Part shown: in pieces, positions 46,981 through 59,500 of the stretch
Layout: each line of letters begins with the position of its first letter
Numbering within the stretch: position 1 is the stretch's first letter
DNA from: Silene latifolia
Taxonomy: Eukaryota; Streptophyta; Magnoliopsida; Caryophyllales; Caryophyllaceae
Direction of reading: 5' to 3'
DNA: 64,000 nucleotides
NCBI RefSeq assembly: GCF_048544455.1
Contig: NC_133538.1
Span: forward strand, 455,961,311 to 456,025,310
Notes under the pieces: generated by a model
The model's input: only the letters and a program-made list of their open reading frames with translations
The model's database searches: none
Told to the model about the DNA's origin: nothing
Position numbers and translations under genes: made by a program

Positions 46981-47552
46981 CCTAAATAATTTTCTTTTTC
47001 TTATAACAAAAAAAATATAGTTGGCGGATTTATATACAGTTGGGTACCATGGCCGGCAGGACTTCACTTCGCTTTATATACTCCCTCTATCCCATTTATA
47101 TTGTGTTTGGATTTTGCGAACAAATTTAATGCATGGGTTCAAAATCATACTCCGTACATGCAGAAAAGGCAAATTATCCGATACATCAGTGAAAATAACA
47201 AGCATTTTATCCGACATTTTATGAGCTCGTAAAAATTGATATGTTGATTTAATATTAAGAGGCTATGGCCCTGCTAGATTAAGCAAAGACAAAATTTGTT
47301 GGCTCAGTTAGACTCCTAATGTTTAGTCTTTAGATACCTTAAAAGGGAAGATACAGTTCATAATGAGCGCTGCTCGGGTTCTTTTTCTTGCCCTCAACAG
47401 CTTTGCGAGCTTGCACAATCTTTTCTTTCCCTTCCTTTTCATTGACCTTCAACCTTCACAGCACAGTTCCAGCCTTCCGGAGACAGGTACTGGGCCCACA
47501 CATTAGTTTAAAGCCTTGATTCATACACAAGTTTAGTGCCTCTGAAGGTAAC
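46981..47552. other. Flank downstream of PPOX2
   Basis: AT-rich spacer between the transposon stack and the PPOX2 stop codon. It holds a lone Stowaway-like end (TACTCCCTCTATCCCATTTAT near 47083). On the minus strand near 47370-47450 there is a lysine-rich open stretch (EGKEKIVQARKAVEGKKKN) that might be an exon remnant or chance. The PPOX2 3' untranslated region must lie here, but no clear AATAAA was found. Confidence 0.5.
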
Positions 47553-50500
47553 TCAAAGAGTTTGGTTTGTATTTGAATACGAGTTGAGATATGACATCAC
47601 AAGATCTGCAGCTTTGTAGCCAGAGGCTAAGGCCTTTCCTACAGAAAGCCCATCCTTGTGGTTACCTGAGTACAACAACGATTGCACAAAAAAAAAAAAA
47701 AAATTAGAAAGCAATAGAACATAATGGTCCAAGCTACAGATTTCCAGATTTCCCTCAGTGATGATATGATTGATATCCAATTTATCAGCAAAATCTTTAT
47801 TGAAAATAAACATATTCTAGGACAGTTGGAGTCTCGGAGATGATATGTAGAAAATCTTCAAAAGTTTAAATATGTAGGAAATCTTCGATCCTGGCAAACT
47901 ACAGAGGAAGTAATTCGGAAACTCCTGCGTGTATAATTCAGAGTTGATTGCATCATGCAGGCGTGCTGACCTATGTTACTGAGATTTGGTAAAAACAATT
48001 CGACTTTGGGGCACATCCAAGTGTCAGACTTGCCAATTTTCCAAAAGGATTCCAAAAGGAAAATGAGTGAGTTTGTGTCACTTGGTGGTACGAAACCCAG
48101 TACCACCACCACCACCAACAACAACAACATCAAAGCCTTAATCCCAAAATGATTTGGGGTCGACCCACACGAATCATCCTTTAGAACCGTCCATGGGTGA
48201 ACACACACCTCAAAATGCGGAAAAATAGAAAAGAAAAAGTGAAAAACAAAAAGGGAGTGAAACATAATACAAAAGCCAGGTAAACTTATAGGATAAGTTT
48301 AAAAATCAAAGTCCGGATTTCTTTTATAAAAACTTAGAATTTAAATCGAGAATAAAGATTAAAACGATTTTGAAACCGGAGTAGAACTTAAGGGTCCGGA
48401 ATACCTTAAAAGTGAACCAAGTATTCATATATAAGAAATTTTTTGGTAAAAAGGTGTAATAAATCCGGAAAGAACAAATAAATTTTAAAAAATTAAATAA
48501 AAACATTAAATATTTCAAATAACGTCAAATACTAAAAATCCACATGTATCATTGGAACTTGTAAAATATGATACTAATATATGACCCTTACATTGGAACT
48601 TGTAAGTATACTATTCTATGGAACTATGGTGGCACCAAAGCTCAAAACCATCTGCACATTCAGCAAAAAAACTTCCATGTTTTTAGCCTAAAATGAAGCG
48701 CCCAATTGTTACACCCATGTGCAGGTGTTGAGTGTCTGACAAGGCTACGTAACATGGGGGCATGACTAGCACACACAATGATAACAACAATAAGTTTCAG
48801 AACCTATGTATGGTGGTATGCAAAACAATGTTTTCAATTATATTTAAATGGGAAGGGTCAGAGGTATCGTCCTTAATTGGCATGCAAAATGCATTTGAAT
48901 ATATGAACATGTAGAAAATAACATCACCTGCATAGAAAAAGCTAGGCAGATCATTTTCCATCTTTGCTATAGCCATCTTAACAGATTCGTAATTTTGCCC
49001 ATATCGAGGGAATGCCTTGCTCCAATAAACATGACTGCACAATAGCATAGTAGTCAGTTTCAAAAGGATATCGATACTTGAAGGATAGACCATGTAAACT
49101 TGCGAATTATAATCCATACTTGATGAAACTAGGGTCTCCCTTAACGCCTAACAGCTGCTGTAGATCAGAGAGAACTACTTGCTTCAGCTCATCCCTAAAC
49201 CACAAGAAGAATTAGAATCAAAACGCCTACCAAATAACAAGATAAAAGAGAACCCCAAGAACCATACGTTGTAGCTCTTGCTAGCTCTCTATTTCTGCTT
49301 CCTCCAATGAAAGTGGTGTATAGATACTGGTCAGCAGGAGAGCGATCAGGGAACATCATTGACGAAAATAATGTACCTGTGGGACCCAAGAAACTGTCAT
49401 TAGGCTAGGACACATGATGATAACAAAACCAGTCAGCTCGGGAAATTACCAAGAGTCTTCAGTCCTTTTTCTTGCTCCTTAGAGGGGATTAGAACTCCAA
49501 AACCTTCAAGGGGTCTCTCCACATTTACCTTCTTAAATGCTGTGACTATAATAGAGACTGGTAGATAGTCTACCTGTAATGACGGACAGAAACATCAGAA
49601 TTTACGGCACACCACCATTTATTAACAAGGTATCAGCATAAGATATTTTACAGTATTAACAAAACAGACTAACAAATTCACGTAGAACAATCAGAAAGAA
49701 AGTCCTAGAAAAATAAAAATAGAGAGATGATCACATTAAAACAAAACCCAGCATAACAAATCACATGTACCAAGGTATAGGAGATAGAAACCTTCAAATT
49801 CATGTACCAATAAAAAGGAAAGTTCTTAGTCATATTACAAATAAACAAGAAAGACGAGAAGACTACAGAACTTGCACAACACTGAAAGTAACTCTATATG
49901 CCTCGAGACTAAGGCAAATGAAAATGGGAAATGTCAGGTGACCCCATATTATTTTAAAATTTTGGTCTGTTGTAGAACAATATTTTTTTCCCTTTTTTTA
50001 ATAGAATTTTGTTCGATTTGGCATAATCAAAATAAAATTACTCATTTCATTCTCAAGTTCCCAAACTACATGTAACTCATAAGTGGTAAAGCCCGTAAAG
50101 GTGAGCATAAAATACACCCTTCGTGTATAAAATAATAATATACTTCCTCCATTCAACTCTACTCTACCATATTGTAAAATGCACACATATTAAGGAGAAA
50201 ATTAAACAAGTAATAGAAGTACAAATGGGTGTGTGAAATATGCTTTATTAAATAATAGAAGTACAAATGAGTGTTGATTTTAGTAGGCCAAGTAGTGGCA
50301 AAGTATGTAAATAAGAGATTGTAATAAGGATAAAAAGGTAATTTTTCATGCTTTTTGGAAAGTGGTAGAGTGGAGTTGAATGGATGAAAATGGTAATATG
50401 GTAGAGTGGAGTTGAATGGAGGAAGTACTAGGTAGCACCAAAACGGACACGGACACGGACACGACACGGACACGTGACACGGCATCCCATGAAATTTACG

Positions 50501-53500
50501 ACACGGGACACATTAATTAAGTTTAATAAAATATATATTTTATAATTATAAATGTTCAATTTTATTTTTGTAAAAGTATTTAATATTAAATTTAAATAAG
50601 TGAATGTAAAACTTAACCTTGATTATAACTCATTTTCATTTCTTAGCCAAACCCATCATCTAATCAATCTCTTTCGACAGCTCATTTCTCGTCTAAAGAA
50701 CATTATTCACCCCAAATGATGTCCAAATATCATGGACACGTGTCGGACACGTGTCTATATACCATGGACACGCGTTGGACACGTGAGCAAATAAAAGTAG
50801 AAAGTCAGACACGGCTTTATAGGTGTCCGATGTCGGACACGGGACGGCTGGTTGAGAGAAGTGTCCGTGCTACCTAGATAATATATATTTATACTCAAAG
50901 AATACATTGATGAAGAAATACATGGACCATGAGAAAAACAACAGAATTTCTTCTCTTCACAATGTACATGCATAGAAATGTGCATGCTTTACAAACGTCA
51001 CAAGAGATATATCGGAAGAGGCAGATAATCCATCAACATTACAATCTAAAGCAAACCTATTGTAGCATGATTCCATGAGCATTGTTTTACCTACTTCCAA
51101 CAACTATAACAAAACCTTATTCCCCAAACATTTTATCTACTTAGCTAATTGATAGTAACGTTTTGTGTCGGTCTAAGAGGGTGATTTTATCACCCTCGTG
51201 TCTTTTAATATGGGTCTTTTAGTATGCTTTTCCTAACACTTGGCATAGGGGTTGATGTGGTTAAACTTGTGTAATTCACCTCGGTTGGACGATTGATCCT
51301 CATGAATGGAACCCGAGAGGCATAGAGCACCCTTCAAAGGTTAAGACAAGCACAAGGAGCCCCCATGTAGCCTAGAAGCCAGCTTGAAGAAGTAGGAGTG
51401 AAACTTGGAAAGTAAAGAAGGAAGCAAAGTTTGAAGATTTTGGAGCAGAACTCCCGAGATGGTGCGCAGCCTGCGCAGTGGAAGTGCGCAGCCTGCGCAG
51501 CCTGCGCAGCCTGCGCCTACGTCAGAGGTGCCTGCGCAATGTTGTTTCTAAACGCGGGCTTAAGAAAACACTCCGTGTTTTTGGGCTTGCTTTGAGGTTT
51601 CTTAACCTAGAAAGGAGTGCACCCATATATATACCCCTCATGTTTGAAGACCTAGTTAGTATCTAATTATTGAATAATCTCTAAAAAACTTGTAGTAGGA
51701 AGAACAATTTAGTTGGGTTGAAAGTTGTAATCTTTTAGCATTGGATGTTAATCTTTCCTCATTTCTTGGGTTTTTCTAAGAAGATGGAAGGCTAATCTTC
51801 CCTTTACTTGGTGTAATTCATCCAAAGTTTCCAACTTTGGTTTTGTAAGACTCTCTTAATCTCTTCTATTGTATCTATTGATCTTTCCTTATGCTTAATT
51901 CTTATGTTGAGTAGGTGAATGTTAGAATTGATCACTCTTGCATCTTATTTACCCAACTATTGCAAATTCTAGAGAAATGGTTTAATCTATCTAAGATTGT
52001 TGAAGCAAGCTTGTTGTATGTTGATTTGGTTTAAAGGATTCATGCAATAAGTAGGAAATTTCATGTCTTTTCTCATTTGTATGGTTTAATCTTGTGAGAA
52101 TTGGTCCTAGCTCCTAACCTTGGCACAACCCTTAATGCTCTTGTTTGATTTATGTTCATGGTTTAATGAATTGTTGATTGAACTTGAAGAATATACATGG
52201 ATGGTTTAATTTGTGTATGTTGACATCTTGGTTAGGAAGTATTGGGTAGATAATAAGAGGAGAATTATTAAAAGAGTCTAACTTTACCATTGTTGGTTGC
52301 TAAGGAAGGATTGCACCAAGTCCATCTAAATATTGAACTTTCTTGCTCACGAAGTGTTTGTTATATTGCTTCTTAGACAAAGATTGCAAATTTTACTTTG
52401 TTTCATGTTACCAATCAACTCAAAAACCCCCCTTTTCATGTCCCTCTATTGTTTGCCATTGTGAATAACCATTGTTTGTTTATAATCTTGTCTTTAGTAG
52501 TCAATAGTTTACAATTCAAGTATTTAGCTTAAAAGACCTTCTCTTGGGACCGACCCTTACTTGCACTATATTACTTTATCATTTAGAGTAGTCTAGAGTA
52601 TAGTTTGGCTTATAAATTGTTAATTTGGTAGGTTAATTCTAGCTTTTTACGACACCTAGTTTTGTCCTTACCAAATTTTGGCGCCGTTTTAATTTGGCTA
52701 CTTGTGTTGTTGATGCTTAATGGAGTTTGGCCGACCAAGTAGCACAATTTTCATATATGGAGTGATAAGGGGGTGTTATAAGTAGTGATGAGTTGTGATT
52801 GATAGGAGGATTTTGATGGGTCACTTTGCTATTGTCTTGGGATAAGACAAGAGTGACCATTACTACTTCTTTGGTGATATAAGAAGGGTGGAGTTGCGTG
52901 ATGTGTCGGAGTTGGAGTTGTGTCGTGTCTTGTGTGAGGGATGGTATAAGGAGGGTGAGTGAGTGAAGAGTGTGTGCAAAAACTTTGAGTCTAGATTTTC
53001 TTTTTAATCGGTGGATTGTTCAAGAGGGAGACATAAGAAGGAAGAGGTAAGGGAAGAGTGATCGGATTCTCCTACACTCACTTGATGGACTTGTGTACCT
53101 CCCTACTTAGTCTTGAGTTTTACTCGGGACGAGTAAAGTCCAAGTGTGGGGGAATTTGATAGTGTCAAATTGTGACGAGTCAATAGGTTAATGTTATCAC
53201 AATAAACATGCTTGATACCGGGTTTTAGTTGGACTTGTTGTAATATACCGGTTTGCACTTTTGGTTGTAATTTTAGAGTCTTAGCTTATAACTTACCAAG
53301 GCAAAGAAGGAGAGCAAAAGGAAAGCCAAGGGAATAAGTGCAAAATCAAGAGAAGCAAGCAAAAGGAAGAATTGAAGCCTTGACATGCACAAACAAGAGC
53401 CAAAATGAAGAATTGAAAACTCGATTTCACAAGGGTCAACTTCAAACGAGTATATCTCGAGTTCTAGACCTCGTATCGACGCAAGGCCAATTGGAGGTGA

Positions 53501-56500
53501 AAGCTTGTGATCTTAGCTTTCCAACGGTATGTCACACGCCTCGTTTGTCCAAGAAACGAGAGAGATATGGCCTTCGCAAGATGCTGCTGTCAGTCTGAGT
53601 GCGCAGCCTGCGCTTCTACGCGCTGCTCTGGATTTCGCAATTCTAGTTCCGTGTTTTGGGCTTTCTTAAGGGACTTAACCTAGATTCTCGTGCCTCCCTA
53701 GATATATCTAGAATTTTGAGATCTAAAAGGGGGACTCCTATTCTCATCATAGAACATCATATCATATCTATCTAATTATTGAATAATCTCTAAAAAACTT
53801 GTAGTAGGAAGAACAATTTAGTTGGGTTGAAAGTTGTAATCTTTTAGCATTGGATGTTAATCTTTCCTCATTTCTTGGGTTTTTCTAAGAAGATGGAAGG
53901 CTAATCTTCCCCTTACTTGATGTAATTTGATCAAAGTACCCAACTTTGGTATTGTAAGACTCTTAAACCTCTCTTAATTTATCTAATGCTCTTTTCTTGT
54001 GCTTTATTTCTTATGTTGAGTAATTGAATGTTTGGGTTGGCCATCCTTGCATGTTATTTACTTGACTAGTGCAAATCCTAAGGAAATGGTTTAATTTAGT
54101 TGGGATTGTTGAAGCAAGTTTGTTGTTTGTTGATTTGGTTTAAAGGATTCATGCAACAAATAGAAAAGTTCATGTCTTTTACTCATTTGTATGGTTTAAT
54201 CATATGAGGAATTGATCCTAGCTTCATCTTTTGGCAATTTCTTAATGCTCATGCTTAGTCTCTTTTCATGGTTTAATGATTTGTTGCTTAAGCTTGAAGG
54301 GTATGTGTGGATGGTTTAATTTGCATGTATCAACATCTTGAGATGATAGTATTGGGTAGAAAATTGTAAGAGAGGAATAAAAGAGTCAAGCTTTGTCATT
54401 GTTGGGTTACTAAGAGAGAATTACATCAAGTTTTCCCTTTATATTGAATCTTGCATACTAGTTGTTTGTAGAATTGTCTCAATAGGAAGATATTCAAGTT
54501 CTACTCATATTTCCATGTTTGTTTCTCAAAACCAATCTTTTTCCATCTATGTTTTCTACTTGTTGACCTTTGTTAATACCCATTGTTTGTGATTAGTGCC
54601 CTTTTGATTAAGTTTAAAGTGTCATTAGCATCTTAATTAGTAGTAGAGATCCACTTAGTAGCCATTAGTTTACAATTCAAGCTTTAGTCTTATCCCCTTC
54701 TCTTGGGTACGACCCTTTACTTCCACTTTGCTATTGTTTTAAGTTTAAAGTTAGTAGAGTCAAAGTTTAGGTTATAAATTGTTAATTTGATAGTTAATTC
54801 TAGTATTACGACACCTAGTTATATTGCTACCACTAATAATATTCCTAAAAGCTCACAGAATAAATGCAATGAGAAAACTCTAGATAAGAAACTACAGATT
54901 AAATAGTTATAGTTAATGGAATAATATAAGCAAAGATAAAATTGCCGAGTGGACCATTTTTACAAGTTGGGCAGAAAAAAAAAACAGTAAACTACATACC
55001 TCTGGGACGAAGTCAAGTGAAAAAGGACTCCCTCCTTTCAGAATCTTCATGTCTTTGACGTTTGTAAGTGGAGCCTATTTCAGACAAGTCCTTCATCAGA
55101 TGAAAATTTTCTTAAATGACAAAGCGGTCACTTTAAATTTCAGGTACACCAAAGTAGAACTCAATAAACTCATTAAGCCAACTTAGTGTAGTTCGAAGAA
55201 TTTTCAACGGCACTGTGCAAAGCAGATGTATGCCATCAGAATCCGATTTCCAGTACAATTCAGGTTTTTATTGAGAAGTAGTTATTTTATCAATTTATCT
55301 ATGTTTGACTCATAAAAAATTCTCTCTAAAATTACATGGTAGACCACTACACCCTCTGTCACACTCACTCCGTGATCATGCAACAGAACACAATTTCAGG
55401 GCATTTTAACATTAAGAACCCCGTTTTCAGTGGTACCCATGGTTTAAATTTCGGTCTTTTCACTGTAAATGCAGCGCATACGGCCTCAAATGTGGTCGCG
55501 CTTATCTTCATAATCTTGATAACTCAGTAAACCGGTGTAGGGGCCGATATTTATAACCATGGTGACACTAGAGGTTGACACTTGACACTAATTATATAGC
55601 TCAAGTGCTCCACTGTTTTACTGTTTACCTATCTAACAAAGGGTTGGCTAAAAGCAATTTGGTTACGATTAATATTGCGATTTTGTCTCAGAAATAAAAA
55701 TCTTTGGTTTGCAATTGCAACTTGGACAGTCACTAGAAGGTAACGCTCCATACATAGGAGAACTCTAGCCCAGGCACAGCCAAAAGTCTCACTAAAGGTC
55801 TAAATTTCAGTTATACGGTACACAGATAAAATTTGTTTTAGAATATTTCCTTTTAGAATATCTATGTCAAAATCAGTAAACTTTATCAGAGCCAGGTAAT
55901 GTGATACTAACCGTTACAACCACAGCATCAAAAGGCCGCTCTTCAATGGATTTGTTTGATAGACAGGATAGTGACCAATTGTTTGAATGCCCCTCATGGC
56001 TGTATGATAACGAGAGCACCTTACATTTGAGCTTAAGTTCATCTTCACTGAACCTTTCGCAGATTGTATCTATAAGTGTCTGGAGACAATAAAACAATCA
56101 GCTACCAGAACATCCCTTAATAAAAATTTCTGAGTGGCCAGATACAACCAACAAGAAACATAAATATCCCAGCTCAAACAGATCATCTCAAACAAAAAAA
56201 TATACCACATTATATTACCTGCATTCCACCTTTGAAAGAAAAGGAACCACATACACGTGTCTTCTTGACAGGTTTCTTTTGTTCACCTGGTTTCGGAGTC
56301 AATCTAGACTGAATTGCTCCCGCAATTATAGACCCAAACCTGGTAGGTGAAACATGGTTGCATCACGCTTAATATGAACAAGTCAAAGTAAGACACGGGT
56401 AGTAGAGCAAATTAACTGATTTCAATTATGTACTTGTGAGCTCGCTAAAAAAAAAAACTACACTTGTATAGTTTGATCAATATTGTTAGGTAGTGCATTT

Positions 56501-59500
56501 CAGACGCTCTTTACCCAATGTTGAGTATAACGGATGTGATTTAATTACACCAGGACCAGGATGTTAGCACTGTAGCTTAGTAGTTACTCCCTCCGTGCCT
56601 GGTCATTTGTTTACCTATTCCATTTTAAGGTGTCTCATCCATTTGTTTACCTTTCTATATTAGGATTTAGGAAGCTTTTTTATGGGTAATTTGATCATAC
56701 ACCTCCATTATGGTCCACTTGTCATCCACTAACAACCACCACAAATGGTCCCCTCCTATTTCCTTGGTCTTTGTGCCAAAATCAAAGGTAAACAAATGAC
56801 CGGGACGGAGGGAGTAATATATATATATAAGCGTTATTGGCCTATGAATCTATGATTCACCACTAAACATAAAATTAGGTATCTAAATACAATCAAAGAA
56901 TAAGTGTGATGTCATATAATAGTAGATACCTAGGTGTAAAATAGTACACCATTGATATGTACGAACTTGTGATAAATAAAAAAGGAGAAATATAAGTATG
57001 TTAAAGATGAATGTCCTTTATAACAGTACCTGTCCTCAATATCCCATAACTCTGGAAATGAATGACGCATCTGTAAATGGAACAATGAGATGAAAATAAA
57101 ATGATTTAGCAAAAGAAAAGGAAGGACAGAGGGGCCAACAAAATGAACACGAACATCACACATATACTATTCTGTTAATGAGCGTTTGAACCGTCAGTGC
57201 GTCACTGTTCAGAAACTTTCTAACTCTTGCCGGAAGAGGGGAAAAAGTTTCACAATTTAAACAAACAGGTGGAACATAACAAGAAACAACAGAAAGAAAG
57301 CCAAGTGAAGAGACAGTAAGCAAAACAAGAGACTCAAGCACAATCATCCAAAAGAATTGTTCACGCCTTATCAGCACTACCCAAATTAATGGTTTCATCA
57401 TACCAAGTAAAAGGGTAAAACCATGGCGTTCTTAGTCATTCTTAAGTCTTAGTGTCTTACCCTCATACTCTTAGCACTCTTAGGCTTTCATGTACCCCTC
57501 ACACACCTAACAAAAGCGAGTCTCTCACATGTTACATCTCGTTCCATAATTTAACACATTCAGTAACAGTAAACACGTTGCCACACATCCAAAGCAAGCA
57601 TACCAATCAATGGCAAGTTTACTTTTTGAACATGCAACTTTTTTCCAAAGCCAAACAGCCTTTAAAAAGAGAATAAAGAGATGGAAACAGGTGTAACTAA
57701 ACACTTACAGAAATGGTCTTCGGATCTGCAGCACTTGTGCCCCCCACAAAAGGGTCAATTAGATAATCAACAAACTGCACAGAGAGATATTTAAAGGACC
57801 ATGATAGGGCAAAAATAAGAATTAAAAATAAACTTTCTTGCACTTGAATGACTCAGGTACAATGCTTATACCTCTTCCCCAAAATGTCGACCAAAAAAAT
57901 CACTAACGCTGCAGAAGAGACCAAACTGTTAAACAAATAAATCATGAAAAAAACACTTTCCTCAGGGAATGTTGTAGGATGCATTTCTCATCAGGCCAAT
58001 GTATAGATACTAGATTTCCAATAATTGCAACTAAATGTCAACAGTAAATTGGATTATATACTAGATCCGAAATCCAAATGTATGTTCGTTTGGTAGAAAA
58101 AATGCAGAACTACATACTACATGTCTCAGGAAATCAAAGTAGTACAGCTAATCATAGGATATAGATTTACCTTTCATCCGCTTGCTCATCAGAAACTTTT
58201 GCATTATCGCGTCTTCTCCATGAAAATGGTTCACATAACAGTCGAAGCTAAGCAAAAAGGGTAAATATAAACATCAGTAAATTACTTTCCTATTCTCCTC
58301 AACTCACTAAAAATCTTCATCTGTTAGATAACAACATTTACAGGCAAATACAACTGCTCAAAACTCACTGTCAAACAAGCTTAAACTTGAAACAACCTTA
58401 GATTTTGCAGAAAGGAAATTGCTCGTGAATATGCTGATAGGACCAGAAGGTAACTGTAGAAAAGAGTAAGCCACAGTCAATATGCACGGCACAGAATATA
58501 ACAGCAGTGAAAAGAAAGGGACGAAGACATGACATACCAGCACAGGGAGACCATCCCTAACGACGTATCTTTTGTTTTGTGAAAGTGGCTGTAAAGTATA
58601 AAGCGAAAGTAGAAACTTGTCAAGGATAAGAAAATGCATCGAGCTTAAGTTTTTGAACAAGGAAACTAAACCAGAGGCAAGGAAGCAACCCTTGAACTGA
58701 TTGCTTCCTAGAGATTAGAAGAGGCAATCCAATGCTTTTAGAAAAGGGGAAATTGTCATTCCCAAAGAGATTGATTACAAGGGAAAGACTTACAAGCTGT
58801 TGCTTATCACGGATACCAAGATCATCAAGCAAACTTGTCACCTCACTCTCACTTTCCGTCTATACATATAACGGCCAACATATTAATTATCAGGATGCCA
58901 ATTGTCTAAAAGGAGCCATGAACTTAACTACTCCCTCCGACTCAACTGATTCTTTACGTTTTTTCAACATTCCCCTCACAAGGAAAAAAAAAAGGTCAAG
59001 ATCAATTCAGTCAGAGGGAGTACTTAACAAATAGGTGTATCAAACACCGTACCATAGTATTTGCTCCCTCATCCCAAATATACCCATTCTTAACAGCACT
59101 TCTTATTTTACCACCGGCTCTTTCATCGGCTTCTAACAATGTCACGTTCAAACCATTCGATTTTAGCTTATACGCAGCAGCAAGCCCACTGCAATTCCAC
59201 ATAAACACGATGCCAAACCAATAAAAGGCAAATTTAATCCTTCATCTTTTCCGGGGCACTTAAACAAAAACCAAATTCTAACAACCCATTGTCTCAACTC
59301 TCAACTCTCAAGGATAAAAAGATTCCTGTAAACTGTGGAGTTAAAGGGGTCGAATGTGTGCAGTCTTACCCCATTTCTAGCCACAAATGAAAGACTGTTT
59401 TATGATGACCCAAAATGATAATTACGTCCAGAATTGCACCAAATGAGGTCTCTATTTCACAACAAAAAGAAGCGCAACCATATAATAAACCGTTTTGTTT

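Larger units (their letters stand above)
51151..54832 (+). mobile_element. Element H: small Athila-like non-autonomous element in PPOX2 intron 13
   Basis: Direct repeats 51151-52673 and 53157-54832 (TGATAGT...TACCA) are flanked by a perfect ctaat duplication (51146-51150 and 54833-54837). A TGGCGCCGTTTT primer site (52679) and an AGTGTGGGGGAATT purine tract (53143-53156) border an interior of only 483 bases with no gag or pol. Primer site and tract match Athila-type elements. The left and right LTRs differ in length by about 150 bases and have clearly diverged, so it is older than E or F. It lies antisense to PPOX2. Confidence 0.85.

Noticed and set aside
48324..48518. Minus-strand ORF of 64 codons in PPOX2 intron 17
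   Set aside because: AT-rich intron sequence giving a Phe/Leu-rich peptide; no conserved motif.
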